From: Candidatus Endomicrobiellum neotermitis
GTDB lineage: Bacteria; Elusimicrobiota; Endomicrobiia; Endomicrobiales; Endomicrobiaceae
DNA: 64,000 nucleotides
NCBI GenBank assembly: GCA_031282355.1
Contig: JAITDW010000003.1
Span: forward strand, 91,708-155,707
Reading direction: 5' to 3'
Part shown: positions 30,326 to 38,845 of the stretch, piece after piece
How positions within the stretch are numbered: position 1 is the first letter of the stretch
How the letters are laid out: each line of letters starts with the position of its first letter
Notes under the pieces: model-generated
What the model saw: only the letters and a program-made list of their open reading frames with translations
Databases searched by the model: none
Told to the model about the DNA's origin: nothing
Made by a program: the position numbers and the translations under genes

Positions 30326-31228
30326 ATGAGCAAAATGAAATTATATCCATTAAAAATCAAAATAGCAGACAAGGCAGGTTTTTGCTTTGGAGTTAAAAGA
30401 GCTATAAATTTAGCTGAAAAGGCTATAATCAAAGAACCTAAAGTATATACTTTAGGACCTATTATACATAATCCTCATGAAGTTGCTAGACTTGAAAAAC
30501 GAGGTATAAAAGTACTGAATATTGGAGAAACAGTACAGAGTGGCTCTGTAATTCTACGCACCCATGGTATTCCTCTTAGTCTTTATAAGGAACTTGAAAG
30601 AAATAAAAGTATAAATATAATAGACGCTGTATGTCCTTTTGTAAAAAAAACACAAAATATAGTTAAACAATTAAGTAATTGTTCAAAATTTAAAGATAAA
30701 AATATAATAATTGTTGGCGAAAAAACTCATCCAGAAGTAATCGCACTCGTATCTTATAGCAATAATAAATGCATCGTTATAGAAAATGAGAACGAAGCGC
30801 AAAATTTTAAGCATAGTAGCAACTGTTTGAATGTTGTGAGTCAAACAACTCAAACACCTGAAAATCTTAACACTATAGTAAAAATTTTAAAAAAACGCTA
30901 TAAAATAAATTTTTATAATACAATATGTAAATCTACGCTTGATAGGCAAAAAGCCGCTAGGAAACTTTCTAGATTTATGGATATAATACTAGTAATAGGT
31001 GGGAAAAATTCAGGTAACACTACAAGGCTTGTACAAATTTGTTCTGAGAAAATAAAAACATATCATATAGAATTTGTTGATGACATTAAAAAAAAATGGT
31101 TTAGAAATATAAATAATGTTGGATTAACTGCAGGAGCATCAACACCTGAATGGATAATAGAAAGAGTTAAAGATGCAGTAAAAAATATTAGAAATACTAA
31201 TTATTTAAACGATACAAAGGTGTATTAA
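30326..31228 (+). CDS. ispH: 4-hydroxy-3-methylbut-2-enyl diphosphate reductase
   Basis: IspH is the iron-sulfur enzyme that makes IPP and DMAPP in the last step of the MEP isoprenoid pathway. All three cluster cysteines are present in the 300 residues (GFCFGVKRA, AVCPFVKKTQ, NTICKSTLDRQ), with the catalytic THPE motif and GGKNSGNTTRL. The start at 30326 has no obvious ribosome site; the next in-frame ATG is nine bases on. The ribosomal S1 domain fused or adjacent in many bacteria is absent. Confidence 0.95.
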   Translation: MSKMKLYPLKIKIADKAGFCFGVKRAINLAEKAIIKEPKVYTLGPIIHNPHEVARLEKRGIKVLNIGETVQSGSVILRTHGIPLSLYKELERNKSINIIDAVCPFVKKTQNIVKQLSNCSKFKDKNIIIVGEKTHPEVIALVSYSNNKCIVIENENEAQNFKHSSNCLNVVSQTTQTPENLNTIVKILKKRYKINFYNTICKSTLDRQKAARKLSRFMDIILVIGGKNSGNTTRLVQICSEKIKTYHIEFVDDIKKKWFRNINNVGLTAGASTPEWIIERVKDAVKNIRNTNYLNDTKVY

Positions 31229-31257
31229 TTTTAAATTATAAATTGACACACCTTTGT
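31214..31257 (+). repeat. Inverted repeat spanning the ispH stop
   Basis: ACAAAGGTGT, within the last ispH codons, pairs exactly with ACACCTTTGT (31248-31257) across a 24-base loop. No T-run follows. It could act as a weak terminator or attenuator between ispH and the corrinoid genes. The gap to the next gene is too short for a cobalamin riboswitch. Confidence 0.45.
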
Positions 31258-31307
31258 AAATATATTGACAATAAATTAATATACAATATTTGTTTTCTAC
31301 AAAAAAA

Positions 31308-31823
31308 ATGATAATTATAAATACTGGCAAAGGAAAAGGAAAGACAACTGCTTCTATAGGTCAAATAATTCGTTTTTTAGGTCATGGTTTTAAAGTCTGT
31401 CTTATACAGTTATTTAAGGAAGATAAATTTTACGGAGAACAAAAGATTTTAGTTAAATTAGATAATCTAGATTTCTTTTCTTTTGTAAAAAAGCATCCAT
31501 ACTGTGTTAAAAATATAAATTTAGAAGATATCGTTAATGAGTGTGTTGTAGTTATGAGAAAATTGAAAGAACTTGCAAGTAAACCTAAAAAATATGACCT
31601 TATCGTCTTAGAAGAATTCAATATTGCATTGAGAGATAGATTTATATTAGAAGATGAATTTATTAATATTGTGAAGCAATTATCACAAAAATCAAATATT
31701 ATTGTAAGTGGGAGAGGTGCACCGAATGCATTAATTAAAATTGCAGATTTAGTAACTGAAATGAAAGAAATTAAACATCCATATAAAGTTGGAACAAAAG
31801 CTACAAAAGGAATTGAGTTTTAA
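31308..31823 (+). CDS. cobO: Corrinoid adenosyltransferase (BtuR/CobO type)
   Basis: This enzyme transfers the adenosyl group of ATP to Co(I)-corrinoids, giving adenosylcobalamin. The 171-residue P-loop protein opens with IIINTGKGKGKTTASIGQ. The family segments YDLIVLEEFNIAL, IIVSGRGAP, ADLVTEMKEIKHPYKVGTKATKGIEF follow. ATG 31308 is chosen; the frame extends to TTG 31290 but neither start has a clear ribosome site. It sits directly before a BtuFCD-like importer, and NrdJ in this window needs its product. Confidence 0.9.
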   Translation: MIIINTGKGKGKTTASIGQIIRFLGHGFKVCLIQLFKEDKFYGEQKILVKLDNLDFFSFVKKHPYCVKNINLEDIVNECVVVMRKLKELASKPKKYDLIVLEEFNIALRDRFILEDEFINIVKQLSQKSNIIVSGRGAPNALIKIADLVTEMKEIKHPYKVGTKATKGIEF

Positions 31824-31881
31824 ATATTTACAAATAATGATTTTATCTTAAATTAATATTTAAAATAAACATAATTAAATT

Positions 31882-32730
31882 ATGAGCTTAATTAAAATTA
31901 TAAAAAAAAAACTTTTTTATGTCATATTTTTATCATTTATTAGTAGTACTACCGCATATGCTAAAGAATATAAACGTATTATTTCTTTAGCTCCTTCGAT
32001 TACAGAAAGTCTCTATGAGTTAGGAATGGAACAGTTTGTTAAAGGTGTGACGATTTATTGCCCTAAAGGAACGATTGAAAAGAAAATCATAGGTACACTT
32101 ATAGAACCTGATATTGAAAAAATAATATCACTTAAACCTGATATAGTTATTTCTACAAAAGAAGGGAACAACAAATTAATAGTTGAAAAACTCAAATATC
32201 TTGGTTTTGAAGTATATGTCGTGAATATGACAAAAAATTTCGATGAAATATGTACTAATTATGTAAATCTAGCAACAAAAATTAATAAAAAAAAAGAAGC
32301 AATAAATATAGTAAAAATTGCAAATTATTCATTAAAAAAAAATCATAACAGATATAAGAATTTTAATAATTTAAAAATATTTTGGGAAGTTGGAGAAAAC
32401 CCATTATGTACTGCCTGTGGAAAAAGTTTTATAAATGATTACAATTATTTTACTAATACTATAAATATATATGGAAATGTTAACAAAAGATATATTTTCA
32501 TTGATATAGAAAATGTTATAAAGCATAATCCAGATATTATATTTATTATGGATGTTAAAACGAAAAATTTAACAAATATATGTGAAAAATGGAATAAATA
32601 TCAAATGATAAAAGCTGTAAAAAACAATAAGATTTTTATAATTAATACAGATAGCATATTTGCACATACACCTTTAACATTTATAAAAAATGTAGTGATG
32701 CTCACAAAAATTATTTATGGAGAAATTTAG
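31882..32730 (+). CDS. btuF: Corrinoid ABC transporter, periplasmic binding protein (BtuF-like)
   Basis: This solute-binding protein has a cleavable signal peptide (residues 1-27, hydrophobic core LFYVIFLSFISS, cleavage after AYA). The mature part starts like the BtuF/FepB family, YKRIISLAPSITESLYELGM, with VKGVT and EPDIEKIISLKPDIVIS. It should deliver the ligand to the BtuC-like permease encoded next. Corrinoid is the likely ligand because of the adenosyltransferase upstream, but siderophore or haem binders look alike. Stop and btuC start overlap by one base. Confidence 0.8.
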   Translation: MSLIKIIKKKLFYVIFLSFISSTTAYAKEYKRIISLAPSITESLYELGMEQFVKGVTIYCPKGTIEKKIIGTLIEPDIEKIISLKPDIVISTKEGNNKLIVEKLKYLGFEVYVVNMTKNFDEICTNYVNLATKINKKKEAINIVKIANYSLKKNHNRYKNFNNLKIFWEVGENPLCTACGKSFINDYNYFTNTINIYGNVNKRYIFIDIENVIKHNPDIIFIMDVKTKNLTNICEKWNKYQMIKAVKNNKIFIINTDSIFAHTPLTFIKNVVMLTKIIYGEI

Positions 32731-33734
32731 TGATAAAAAGGAAATTAATATTTACTTACATAGTTATGCCATTGCTAATTTTTATCATATTTATATTTTC
32801 TTTATTAAATGGGACAATAGAAATTTCATTTTTAAATATACTTAAAATGTTATTTGGTAATAAAAAAATGCTAACAGAAGATATAATAGTTATAATAAAA
32901 CAAATACGTCTTCCTAGAACTATAATGTCTTGTGTAACAGGAGCAGGACTTAGCATAAGTGGATGTGTATTTCAAGCAATATTAAAAAATCCGCTTGCAG
33001 ATCCATTTACGTTAGGAATTTCAAGTGGTGCTGCTTTTGGAACTACGTTGGCTTTTGTTCTTGGACTTGATACTATGGCAAGTTTTTTTATGCCATTATG
33101 TGCTTTTATAGGGATGATCTGCTCAATATTTATCATATACTTACTGAACATGAAAAATAAATTTAATTCAAACTCAATGATTTTATCTGGTGTTGTTGTA
33201 AGTTATATTTTTTCTGCCGCGGTAATGTTTATGTTTATATTATCTCCTACAAATAGTGTTCAGTCTGCTTTTATATGGCTTATGGGTGGTAATTTGTCAA
33301 CTTTCGATGAGAGGTTATTGCCATTTGTTATAGTTGTCGTAATCGTTGGAACAATAATTCTATCTTTATTAGGTAATATTATTAATATTATATCTTTAAA
33401 TATTGAAAAATCAGAAACTTTAGGTATAAATGTTGCAAAAAATGTAAAATTTTTGTTCATTATGGCATCATTTGTTACAGCTGTCACTGTTTCAGCTTGT
33501 GGTATTATAGCTTTTATTGGTCTTATAGTGCCTCATATAATGAGAAAAATTATTGGAAGTAATAACGTAATCTTGATACCAGCTTCTGCTTTTGCAGGTG
33601 CTATTTTTTTACAATTATGTGATACTTTAAGTAGGACACTATTTTCGCCAATATTAATTCCTATAGGTATAGTTACAAGTGTAATAGGTGGTATTTTTTT
33701 TATTTGTCTACTGTTAAAATCGGAGAAATATTGA
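32730..33734 (+). CDS. btuC: Corrinoid ABC transporter, permease (BtuC-like)
   Basis: This is a FecCD/BtuC-family inner-membrane permease of 334 residues with about ten hydrophobic segments. The hallmark LPRTIMSCVTGAGLSISGCVFQAILKNPLADP and the ABC-coupling segment GLIVPHIMRKIIG are seen. It starts at GTG 32730, which shares one base with the btuF stop (TAGTG). It should form a homodimeric channel for the ligand of the preceding binding protein. Confidence 0.88.
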   Translation: MIKRKLIFTYIVMPLLIFIIFIFSLLNGTIEISFLNILKMLFGNKKMLTEDIIVIIKQIRLPRTIMSCVTGAGLSISGCVFQAILKNPLADPFTLGISSGAAFGTTLAFVLGLDTMASFFMPLCAFIGMICSIFIIYLLNMKNKFNSNSMILSGVVVSYIFSAAVMFMFILSPTNSVQSAFIWLMGGNLSTFDERLLPFVIVVVIVGTIILSLLGNIINIISLNIEKSETLGINVAKNVKFLFIMASFVTAVTVSACGIIAFIGLIVPHIMRKIIGSNNVILIPASAFAGAIFLQLCDTLSRTLFSPILIPIGIVTSVIGGIFFICLLLKSEKY

Positions 33735-34504
33735 TACATATAGATAATGTTTCACGAAATTATTTAGATAAGAAAATTTTAAAAAATATTTCGTGTGACA
33801 TATATATAAATGATTTTTTTTGCATAATAGGAAGGAATGGTGTTGGTAAGAGTACTTTATTAAAGATTATTTGTGGTCTTATAAAACCATGTGCTGGTAG
33901 TGTGTTTATAAACAATAAAAATATTAATTCTTTTTCTAAAAAAGAGCTATCAAGAAAAATTGCTTTTCTACCACAATATGTAGACACTTCAGTTTCATTT
34001 ATAGTTTCTGAATTTATTATGTTTGGAAGATGTCCATATATGAATGTATTTAAAATTCCATCGTCTTACGATTATACTACTGTAAATAAAATTATGGATT
34101 TTTTACAAATAAACAATTTAGCTAATAGAAGAATATATGAACTTTCAGATGGAGAAAAACAAAAAATATTAATAGCACAGGTTTTAGTCCAAGGAACTGA
34201 TATCATTATTCTAGATGAGCCTGTTTCACACTTGGATATTGGAAACCAAAATAATATTTTAAAAATTTTGAAAAATTTAAATTCAGAATACAACAAAACG
34301 ATAGTTTTGACTTTACATGATTTGAATGCTGCAAGTGAGTTTTGTAATAAAATACTTCTCATGGAAAACGATGGGTCTGTTTGTCAGTATGGTACTCCAG
34401 AAAAAGTCATAAACTATAAAAATATAGAAAAAATTTATAAAACCACAGTTATTGTAAGAACAAATCCAATTTCTAATAAACCTTATGTCATACCTATAAA
34501 ATAG
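33731..34504 (+). CDS. btuD: Corrinoid ABC transporter, ATPase (BtuD-like)
   Basis: This ABC ATPase powers the permease before it. In 257 residues it has Walker A GRNGVGKST, a Q-loop in FLPQYV, signature LSDGEKQK, Walker B IIILDEP and the H-loop LTLHD. The start chosen is TTG 33731, which overlaps the btuC stop as TTGA and has GGAG five bases upstream (33722-33725); the frame is open further to 33704, but without a ribosome site. The signature is LSDGE rather than LSGGQ, a common variant in the FecE/BtuD group. Confidence 0.88.
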   Translation: MIHIDNVSRNYLDKKILKNISCDIYINDFFCIIGRNGVGKSTLLKIICGLIKPCAGSVFINNKNINSFSKKELSRKIAFLPQYVDTSVSFIVSEFIMFGRCPYMNVFKIPSSYDYTTVNKIMDFLQINNLANRRIYELSDGEKQKILIAQVLVQGTDIIILDEPVSHLDIGNQNNILKILKNLNSEYNKTIVLTLHDLNAASEFCNKILLMENDGSVCQYGTPEKVINYKNIEKIYKTTVIVRTNPISNKPYVIPIK

Positions 34505-34508
34505 CATT

Positions 34509-34523
34509 ATAAACGATGTTTAT
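34509..34523. terminator. Weak bidirectional hairpin between btuD and the PAP2 gene
   Basis: ATAAAC and GTTTAT form a 6-bp stem around GAT in the 18-bp gap between two convergent genes. The stem is short and A/T-only, so the assignment is tentative. Confidence 0.3.
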
Positions 34524-35449
34524 TATACTTTGTAATGTTTTTTAAACAAAGTAGATATTATATAAGATAAAGCTACTCCTTGTACTGCTCCTGCTAAAAC
34601 ATCTAATGGAAAATGATTTCCAGTATATATTCTTTCAAATCCAGCAATAGAAGCGATAACTATGTACCAGTACCAATATTTTTTTACAAATATACACATA
34701 AAAGTGCATACTACAAAAGCAAGTTGTGTATGTCCTGATGGGAAAGAATTTTCATGTAATCTTTCAAATAATATATTAACATTTTCTTCTCCAAATACAC
34801 TTAATGGGCGTAATCGCGCAAAATAGTATTTTAATAACAATGTTATTATAGACGCTATTACTAGAATAACTACTAAAAGAATAGAAAGTACCCAAAAACT
34901 ATTTTTTTTGTTACGTTTAAGTATCGCTATAGAAATCATAAACGTAAAAATAAATCCTATATTCACATTCATTGTATCAAAATAGGATTGTAAAGATGCA
35001 TAATAATCTAAAAAATTGCATTTTAAATTTGAATTTATAAATTTAAAAATATTATGATCAAGTTCTAAAAGTTTTATGCATAAAACTTTTCTTTGTATTA
35101 GATTTAGTACACAATTAGATATAGAAATTGAATAGTTATGTAAACTATACTGTGTTTTATCTATATTTTTTATTTGTTTGTTTTGTAAAAATTTTTCTTT
35201 TATTGTAATTTTTTTACTATATAATGTGTGTAGTGTTGTAGTGACTATAAGCAATGCAAAAACATAAGTTGCATATAGATAAACTTTAAACAATTTTACA
35301 CTCCAAAATTTTAAAACCAATCTTAGCATGCGAATTAATATAGCTGAATATTTAACTATAATCGATATAAATATAGAAAATATCAAATTTAAAAATCCTA
35401 AAATTGTTGACATTATATTTGCGTATGGAATCACAATTAATACACTCAT
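34523..35449 (-). CDS. PAP2-family membrane phosphatase
   Basis: This is a membrane phosphatase of the type-2 phosphatidic acid phosphatase family. The three catalytic motifs are in the C-terminal part: KYYFARLRP, FPSGHTQ, and ERIYTGNHFPLD. The PAP2 core fills roughly residues 128-308 with several membrane segments; the N-terminal 127 residues hold one or two extra hydrophobic segments and no known domain. The start is uncertain: ATGs at 35449, 35413 and 35329 are all in frame and none has a ribosome site. Undecaprenyl-pyrophosphate or phosphatidyl phosphate substrates are possible; sequence does not decide. Confidence 0.8.
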   Translation of the reverse strand: MSVLIVIPYANIMSTILGFLNLIFSIFISIIVKYSAILIRMLRLVLKFWSVKLFKVYLYATYVFALLIVTTTLHTLYSKKITIKEKFLQNKQIKNIDKTQYSLHNYSISISNCVLNLIQRKVLCIKLLELDHNIFKFINSNLKCNFLDYYASLQSYFDTMNVNIGFIFTFMISIAILKRNKKNSFWVLSILLVVILVIASIITLLLKYYFARLRPLSVFGEENVNILFERLHENSFPSGHTQLAFVVCTFMCIFVKKYWYWYIVIASIAGFERIYTGNHFPLDVLAGAVQGVALSYIISTLFKKHYKV

Positions 35450-35800
35450 TTTGTTGTTAAATATATTTATAATATTGCAAATAATAAACTTTTATTTTAA
35501 AATTTTAATTAAAACAATGACACTATCGAAAATTGTGATTTTTATAAGTATTCATTGTTTTTACAAATATTAATAATTCTACAAAATTGTTTTCATTTCT
35601 GCATATATAAAAACACTTAATATTGTAAATTTAATTTTTAGATTTTACATAATTTATTTATTTGAATTATTATTTCTGTAATACCTTTTAATATCATAAA
35701 TAAAAATTTGTTATCATACTTATTCTATATTTTGCTTGTGTTAACTAAAAATGTATATAAATGACACAAATATTTAAACTTTTAAATTGGAGGTAAAAAA
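35450..35800 (+). promoter_or_regulatory. AT-rich intergenic region with possible nspC promoter
   Basis: This 351-bp divergent region holds no convincing gene. TTGCTT (35732-35737), 16 bases and TATATA (35754-35759) could be the nspC promoter. A strong ribosome site, GGAGG, then precedes nspC. Confidence 0.35.
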
Positions 35801-36910
35801 ATGAATAAACAACAAATTAAAACCCCGTATTATTTGATTTCTGAGAAAAAAATATTGAAAAATTTAAAAAAAATTAAATATGTAAAAACACACAGTGGTG
35901 CTAAGTTAGTTTTAGCTTTGAAATGCTTTTCAACATGGGCTACATTCGATTTAATAAATAAATATATGGATGGTACAACAAGTAGCTCTTCATATGAAAC
36001 AAAACTTGGGCATCAAAAATTTGGAAAAGAAACACACTCTTTTAGTGTAGCTTATTCGGTAGATGATATAAAAGAGATTAGAAAAGTATCTGATAAAATT
36101 ATATTTAATTCTATATATCAGCTCAAAATGTTTTACAAAAATGTGAAGGATATTGAACTTGGATTAAGAATCAATCCAGGTTTTAGTTATTCTAATTTTG
36201 ATTTAGCAGATCCTGCAAAAAAATTTTCGAGATTAGGTGTTTCCTCAGTAAGAAAAATTATGACAATATTAAATAAAATAGATGGAATTATGTTTCATTA
36301 CAACTGTGAAAATAATGATTTTAAAATTTTTAGTAACATGCTTGACAAAATATCAGTAAAATTTGGGAAAATTTTAAGTAAGGTTAAGTGGGTTAGTCTA
36401 GGAGGAGGTATATCTTTTACAAAAGATGATTATCCATTGGATGCTTTTTGTCACAAATTAAAAAAATTCGGAGAGGATCATAAAGTTCAGATATATTTAG
36501 AGCCAGGTGAAGCTGTAGTTACGAATAGTTGTGAACTTGTTACAACGGTATTAGATATAGTTAAAAATATAAAAAATATTGTGATAGTCGATGCTTCTGT
36601 TGAAGCACATATGTTAGATCTACTTGTGTACAGAACTTTTGCTAAAATTAATACTAAAGCTGGTAACAACAAATATATTATTGCGGGGAAATCTTGTCTT
36701 GCTGGGGATATATTCGGTGAATATAAAATTTCAAATAAACTTAAAATTGGGTCTATAATACGATTTGCTGATGCTGCAGGATATACAATGGTGAAAAAGA
36801 ATTGGTTTAATGGATTAAAAATGCCGTCAATTGTTGTCAAGAGATTGAACGGTAAAATTGAAATTATAAAGCAGTTTTTATATAATGATTTTTTAAATAG
36901 CTTATCGTAG
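35801..36910 (+). CDS. nspC: Carboxynorspermidine/carboxyspermidine decarboxylase
   Basis: NspC is a fold-III PLP decarboxylase that releases CO2 from carboxy(nor)spermidine, the last step of the alternative polyamine pathway. In 369 residues the PLP lysine is Lys41 (LALKCFSTW), followed by SSSSYETKLG, HYNCENNDF, WVSLGGGISFTKDDYP, LEPGEAVV and AGKSCLAGDIFGEY. These features distinguish it from LysA, also in this window. The dehydrogenase that makes its substrate follows 36 bp downstream. Whether spermidine or norspermidine is formed cannot be told. Confidence 0.93.
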   Translation: MNKQQIKTPYYLISEKKILKNLKKIKYVKTHSGAKLVLALKCFSTWATFDLINKYMDGTTSSSSYETKLGHQKFGKETHSFSVAYSVDDIKEIRKVSDKIIFNSIYQLKMFYKNVKDIELGLRINPGFSYSNFDLADPAKKFSRLGVSSVRKIMTILNKIDGIMFHYNCENNDFKIFSNMLDKISVKFGKILSKVKWVSLGGGISFTKDDYPLDAFCHKLKKFGEDHKVQIYLEPGEAVVTNSCELVTTVLDIVKNIKNIVIVDASVEAHMLDLLVYRTFAKINTKAGNNKYIIAGKSCLAGDIFGEYKISNKLKIGSIIRFADAAGYTMVKKNWFNGLKMPSIVVKRLNGKIEIIKQFLYNDFLNSLS

Positions 36911-36946
36911 TATGTATTCGTAAAAAACGGAGGAATTTAAAAAATA

Positions 36947-38164
36947 ATGAAAAAAAGAAATGTACTTCTGATAGGTGCAGGTGGTGTATCTCATGTTGCA
37001 GCACATAAACTTGCACAAAATAATGATTTATTCGGAAGTATTTGTTTAGCTTCTAGATCTCTTGAAAATTGTAGATTAATATTAGAAAGTATAGAACGTA
37101 AAAGAAGCTACAAAGATATTTCAAAAAAGATCCAGATAAAGCGCGTAGATGCTTTGAATATTACTGAATTAATCAAATTAATGAAAGATCTCGAAATTTC
37201 AATTACTATAAATTTAGCTTCTGCATTTTGTAATATGTCTATATTAGAGGCTTGCATAGAGACTGGATCAGCATATATAGATACTGCTATACATGAAGAT
37301 CCCACTAAAGTATGTGAAAATCCGCCGTGGTATGGAAATTATGAGTGGAAGCGTAAAGAGCGTTGCGAAGAAAAAAAAATAACTGTTATTTTAGGATCTG
37401 GGTTTGACCCTGGGGTCGTGAATGCATATGTAGCGTATGCAAAAAAACATTTCTTTGACAGTATAGATACAATAGATATCATGGATGTTAACAACGGTAA
37501 TCATGGCAAGTATTTTGCCACAAATTTTGATCCTGAAATCAATTTTAGAGAGTTTGTAAAGGTTTGGACATGGATAAATAAACAATGGGTATGTAAACCA
37601 GTACATTCTGAAAAAAAAATATATAATTTCCCTGTTATAGGTAAGCAAACTGTATATTTAACTGGTCACGATGAGATACACTCCCTTTCAAAAAATATCG
37701 ATGCAAATGCAATAAGATTTTGGATGGGATTTAGTGACCATTATATAAATTGTTTCAACGTTCTTAAAAATATAGGACTTTTATCTGAAAAAACTGTGAT
37801 GACATCAGAAGGGATTGAGGTTGTCCCACTAAAAGTTGTTAAAGCCTGTTTGCCTAATCCTAAAAGCCTAGCTCCAAGTTATACTGGAAATACTTGTATA
37901 GGTAGTTCTATAGTAGGGATTAAAGATGGACAAAAGAAAGAAGTGTTTATATACAATATATGTAATCATAAAAGTTGTTATGAAGAAGTCGAGTCTCAAG
38001 CTATTAGTTATACAGCAGGAGTTCCAGCTGTTGCGGCTGCTATTTTAATTTCAAAAAATTGTTGGGATATAAAAAAAATGGTTAATGTTGAAGAACTTAA
38101 CCCTGATCCGTATATCGATTTACTTAGACATATTGGATTATCTACTAACATTTCTAGAGTTTAA
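36947..38164 (+). CDS. Carboxynorspermidine/carboxyspermidine dehydrogenase (saccharopine dehydrogenase family)
   Basis: This 405-residue protein belongs to the saccharopine dehydrogenase-like (LYS1/CANSDH) family. It has an N-terminal Rossmann motif VLLIGAGGVSHVAAHKLAQN, the substrate segment GSAYIDTAIHEDP, LGSGFDPGVVNAYVAYA, and YTAGVPAVAAAILI. Next to nspC it should condense aspartate semialdehyde with putrescine or diaminopropane and reduce the product to carboxy(nor)spermidine. Aspartate semialdehyde is shared with the DapA branch. A GGAGG ribosome site precedes the ATG. Confidence 0.9.
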   Translation: MKKRNVLLIGAGGVSHVAAHKLAQNNDLFGSICLASRSLENCRLILESIERKRSYKDISKKIQIKRVDALNITELIKLMKDLEISITINLASAFCNMSILEACIETGSAYIDTAIHEDPTKVCENPPWYGNYEWKRKERCEEKKITVILGSGFDPGVVNAYVAYAKKHFFDSIDTIDIMDVNNGNHGKYFATNFDPEINFREFVKVWTWINKQWVCKPVHSEKKIYNFPVIGKQTVYLTGHDEIHSLSKNIDANAIRFWMGFSDHYINCFNVLKNIGLLSEKTVMTSEGIEVVPLKVVKACLPNPKSLAPSYTGNTCIGSSIVGIKDGQKKEVFIYNICNHKSCYEEVESQAISYTAGVPAVAAAILISKNCWDIKKMVNVEELNPDPYIDLLRHIGLSTNISRV

Positions 38165-38242
38165 AAATTGTGTTGGTTTTGTTATGAAAACTAAATTCTT
38201 AAAAATTATAACGCTTATGATATAGGTAATAAAATATCAATT

Positions 38243-38845
38243 ATGTTTGGTGCTTCAACAGTAAAAATTTCTTATAACAAACTTCTTACAAGATTGGGAT
38301 ATTGTCAATCTAAAATGAAACTTGATAGTAAGATAGTCATGTTGATAGAAGAAAATTTGAGTTTAGCACAAAAAATAATTGAACCTAAGATAGCAGTAGC
38401 TTCCGATAATATAAAATTTATTAATAATAATATAGTTTGTTTTGAGAACGGATATACTATGAAAAGTAGAAATGTTGCGTATCTTTTACGAAATTGTTTT
38501 ATGGCTTATGGAGTATGCGTGACTGTAGGCAGTAAAATAGAATCTAAAAGAGACGAATTTTTAAAAATAAGAGAGATTTTTAAAGCTTTAATACTAGATT
38601 CTGCAGGATCTGTTGCTGCTGAAGAAACAATTTCAATTGCGAATTTACGAATTGAGACTTATGAAAAAAATAACGGTAATATGCTAACTAAAAGGTATTC
38701 TCCAGGGTATGGTGATTGGGTTCTTGAGTCAAACAAAGATTTTTTGAATTGGATAGGATCAGAACAAATAGGTGTTTCGTTAAATAAATTTTATCATATG
38801 AACCCTGAAAAATCTGTTTCCGCTTTGATTGGAGTTAATCGTTAA
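38243..38845 (+). CDS. Stand-alone methionine synthase reactivation-domain protein
   Basis: This 200-residue protein matches the C-terminal activation domain of B12-dependent methionine synthase (MetH), which binds S-adenosylmethionine and lets inactive cob(II)alamin be reductively methylated. The motif TKRYSPGYGDWVL and the ending MNPEKSVSALIGV are typical, as is the Ala/Glu-rich helix DSAGSVAAEETI. Free-standing copies occur in anaerobes whose MetH lacks this domain. It converges with the pseudouridine synthase gene, overlapping it by 11 bases at the 3' ends. Confidence 0.82.
   Translation: MFGASTVKISYNKLLTRLGYCQSKMKLDSKIVMLIEENLSLAQKIIEPKIAVASDNIKFINNNIVCFENGYTMKSRNVAYLLRNCFMAYGVCVTVGSKIESKRDEFLKIREIFKALILDSAGSVAAEETISIANLRIETYEKNNGNMLTKRYSPGYGDWVLESNKDFLNWIGSEQIGVSLNKFYHMNPEKSVSALIGVNR

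Noticed and set aside
35801-36910. Second lysA (both are fold-III PLP decarboxylases)
   Set aside because: The Lys41 context, the HYNCENNDF segment and the neighbouring dehydrogenase identify the carboxynorspermidine decarboxylase family.
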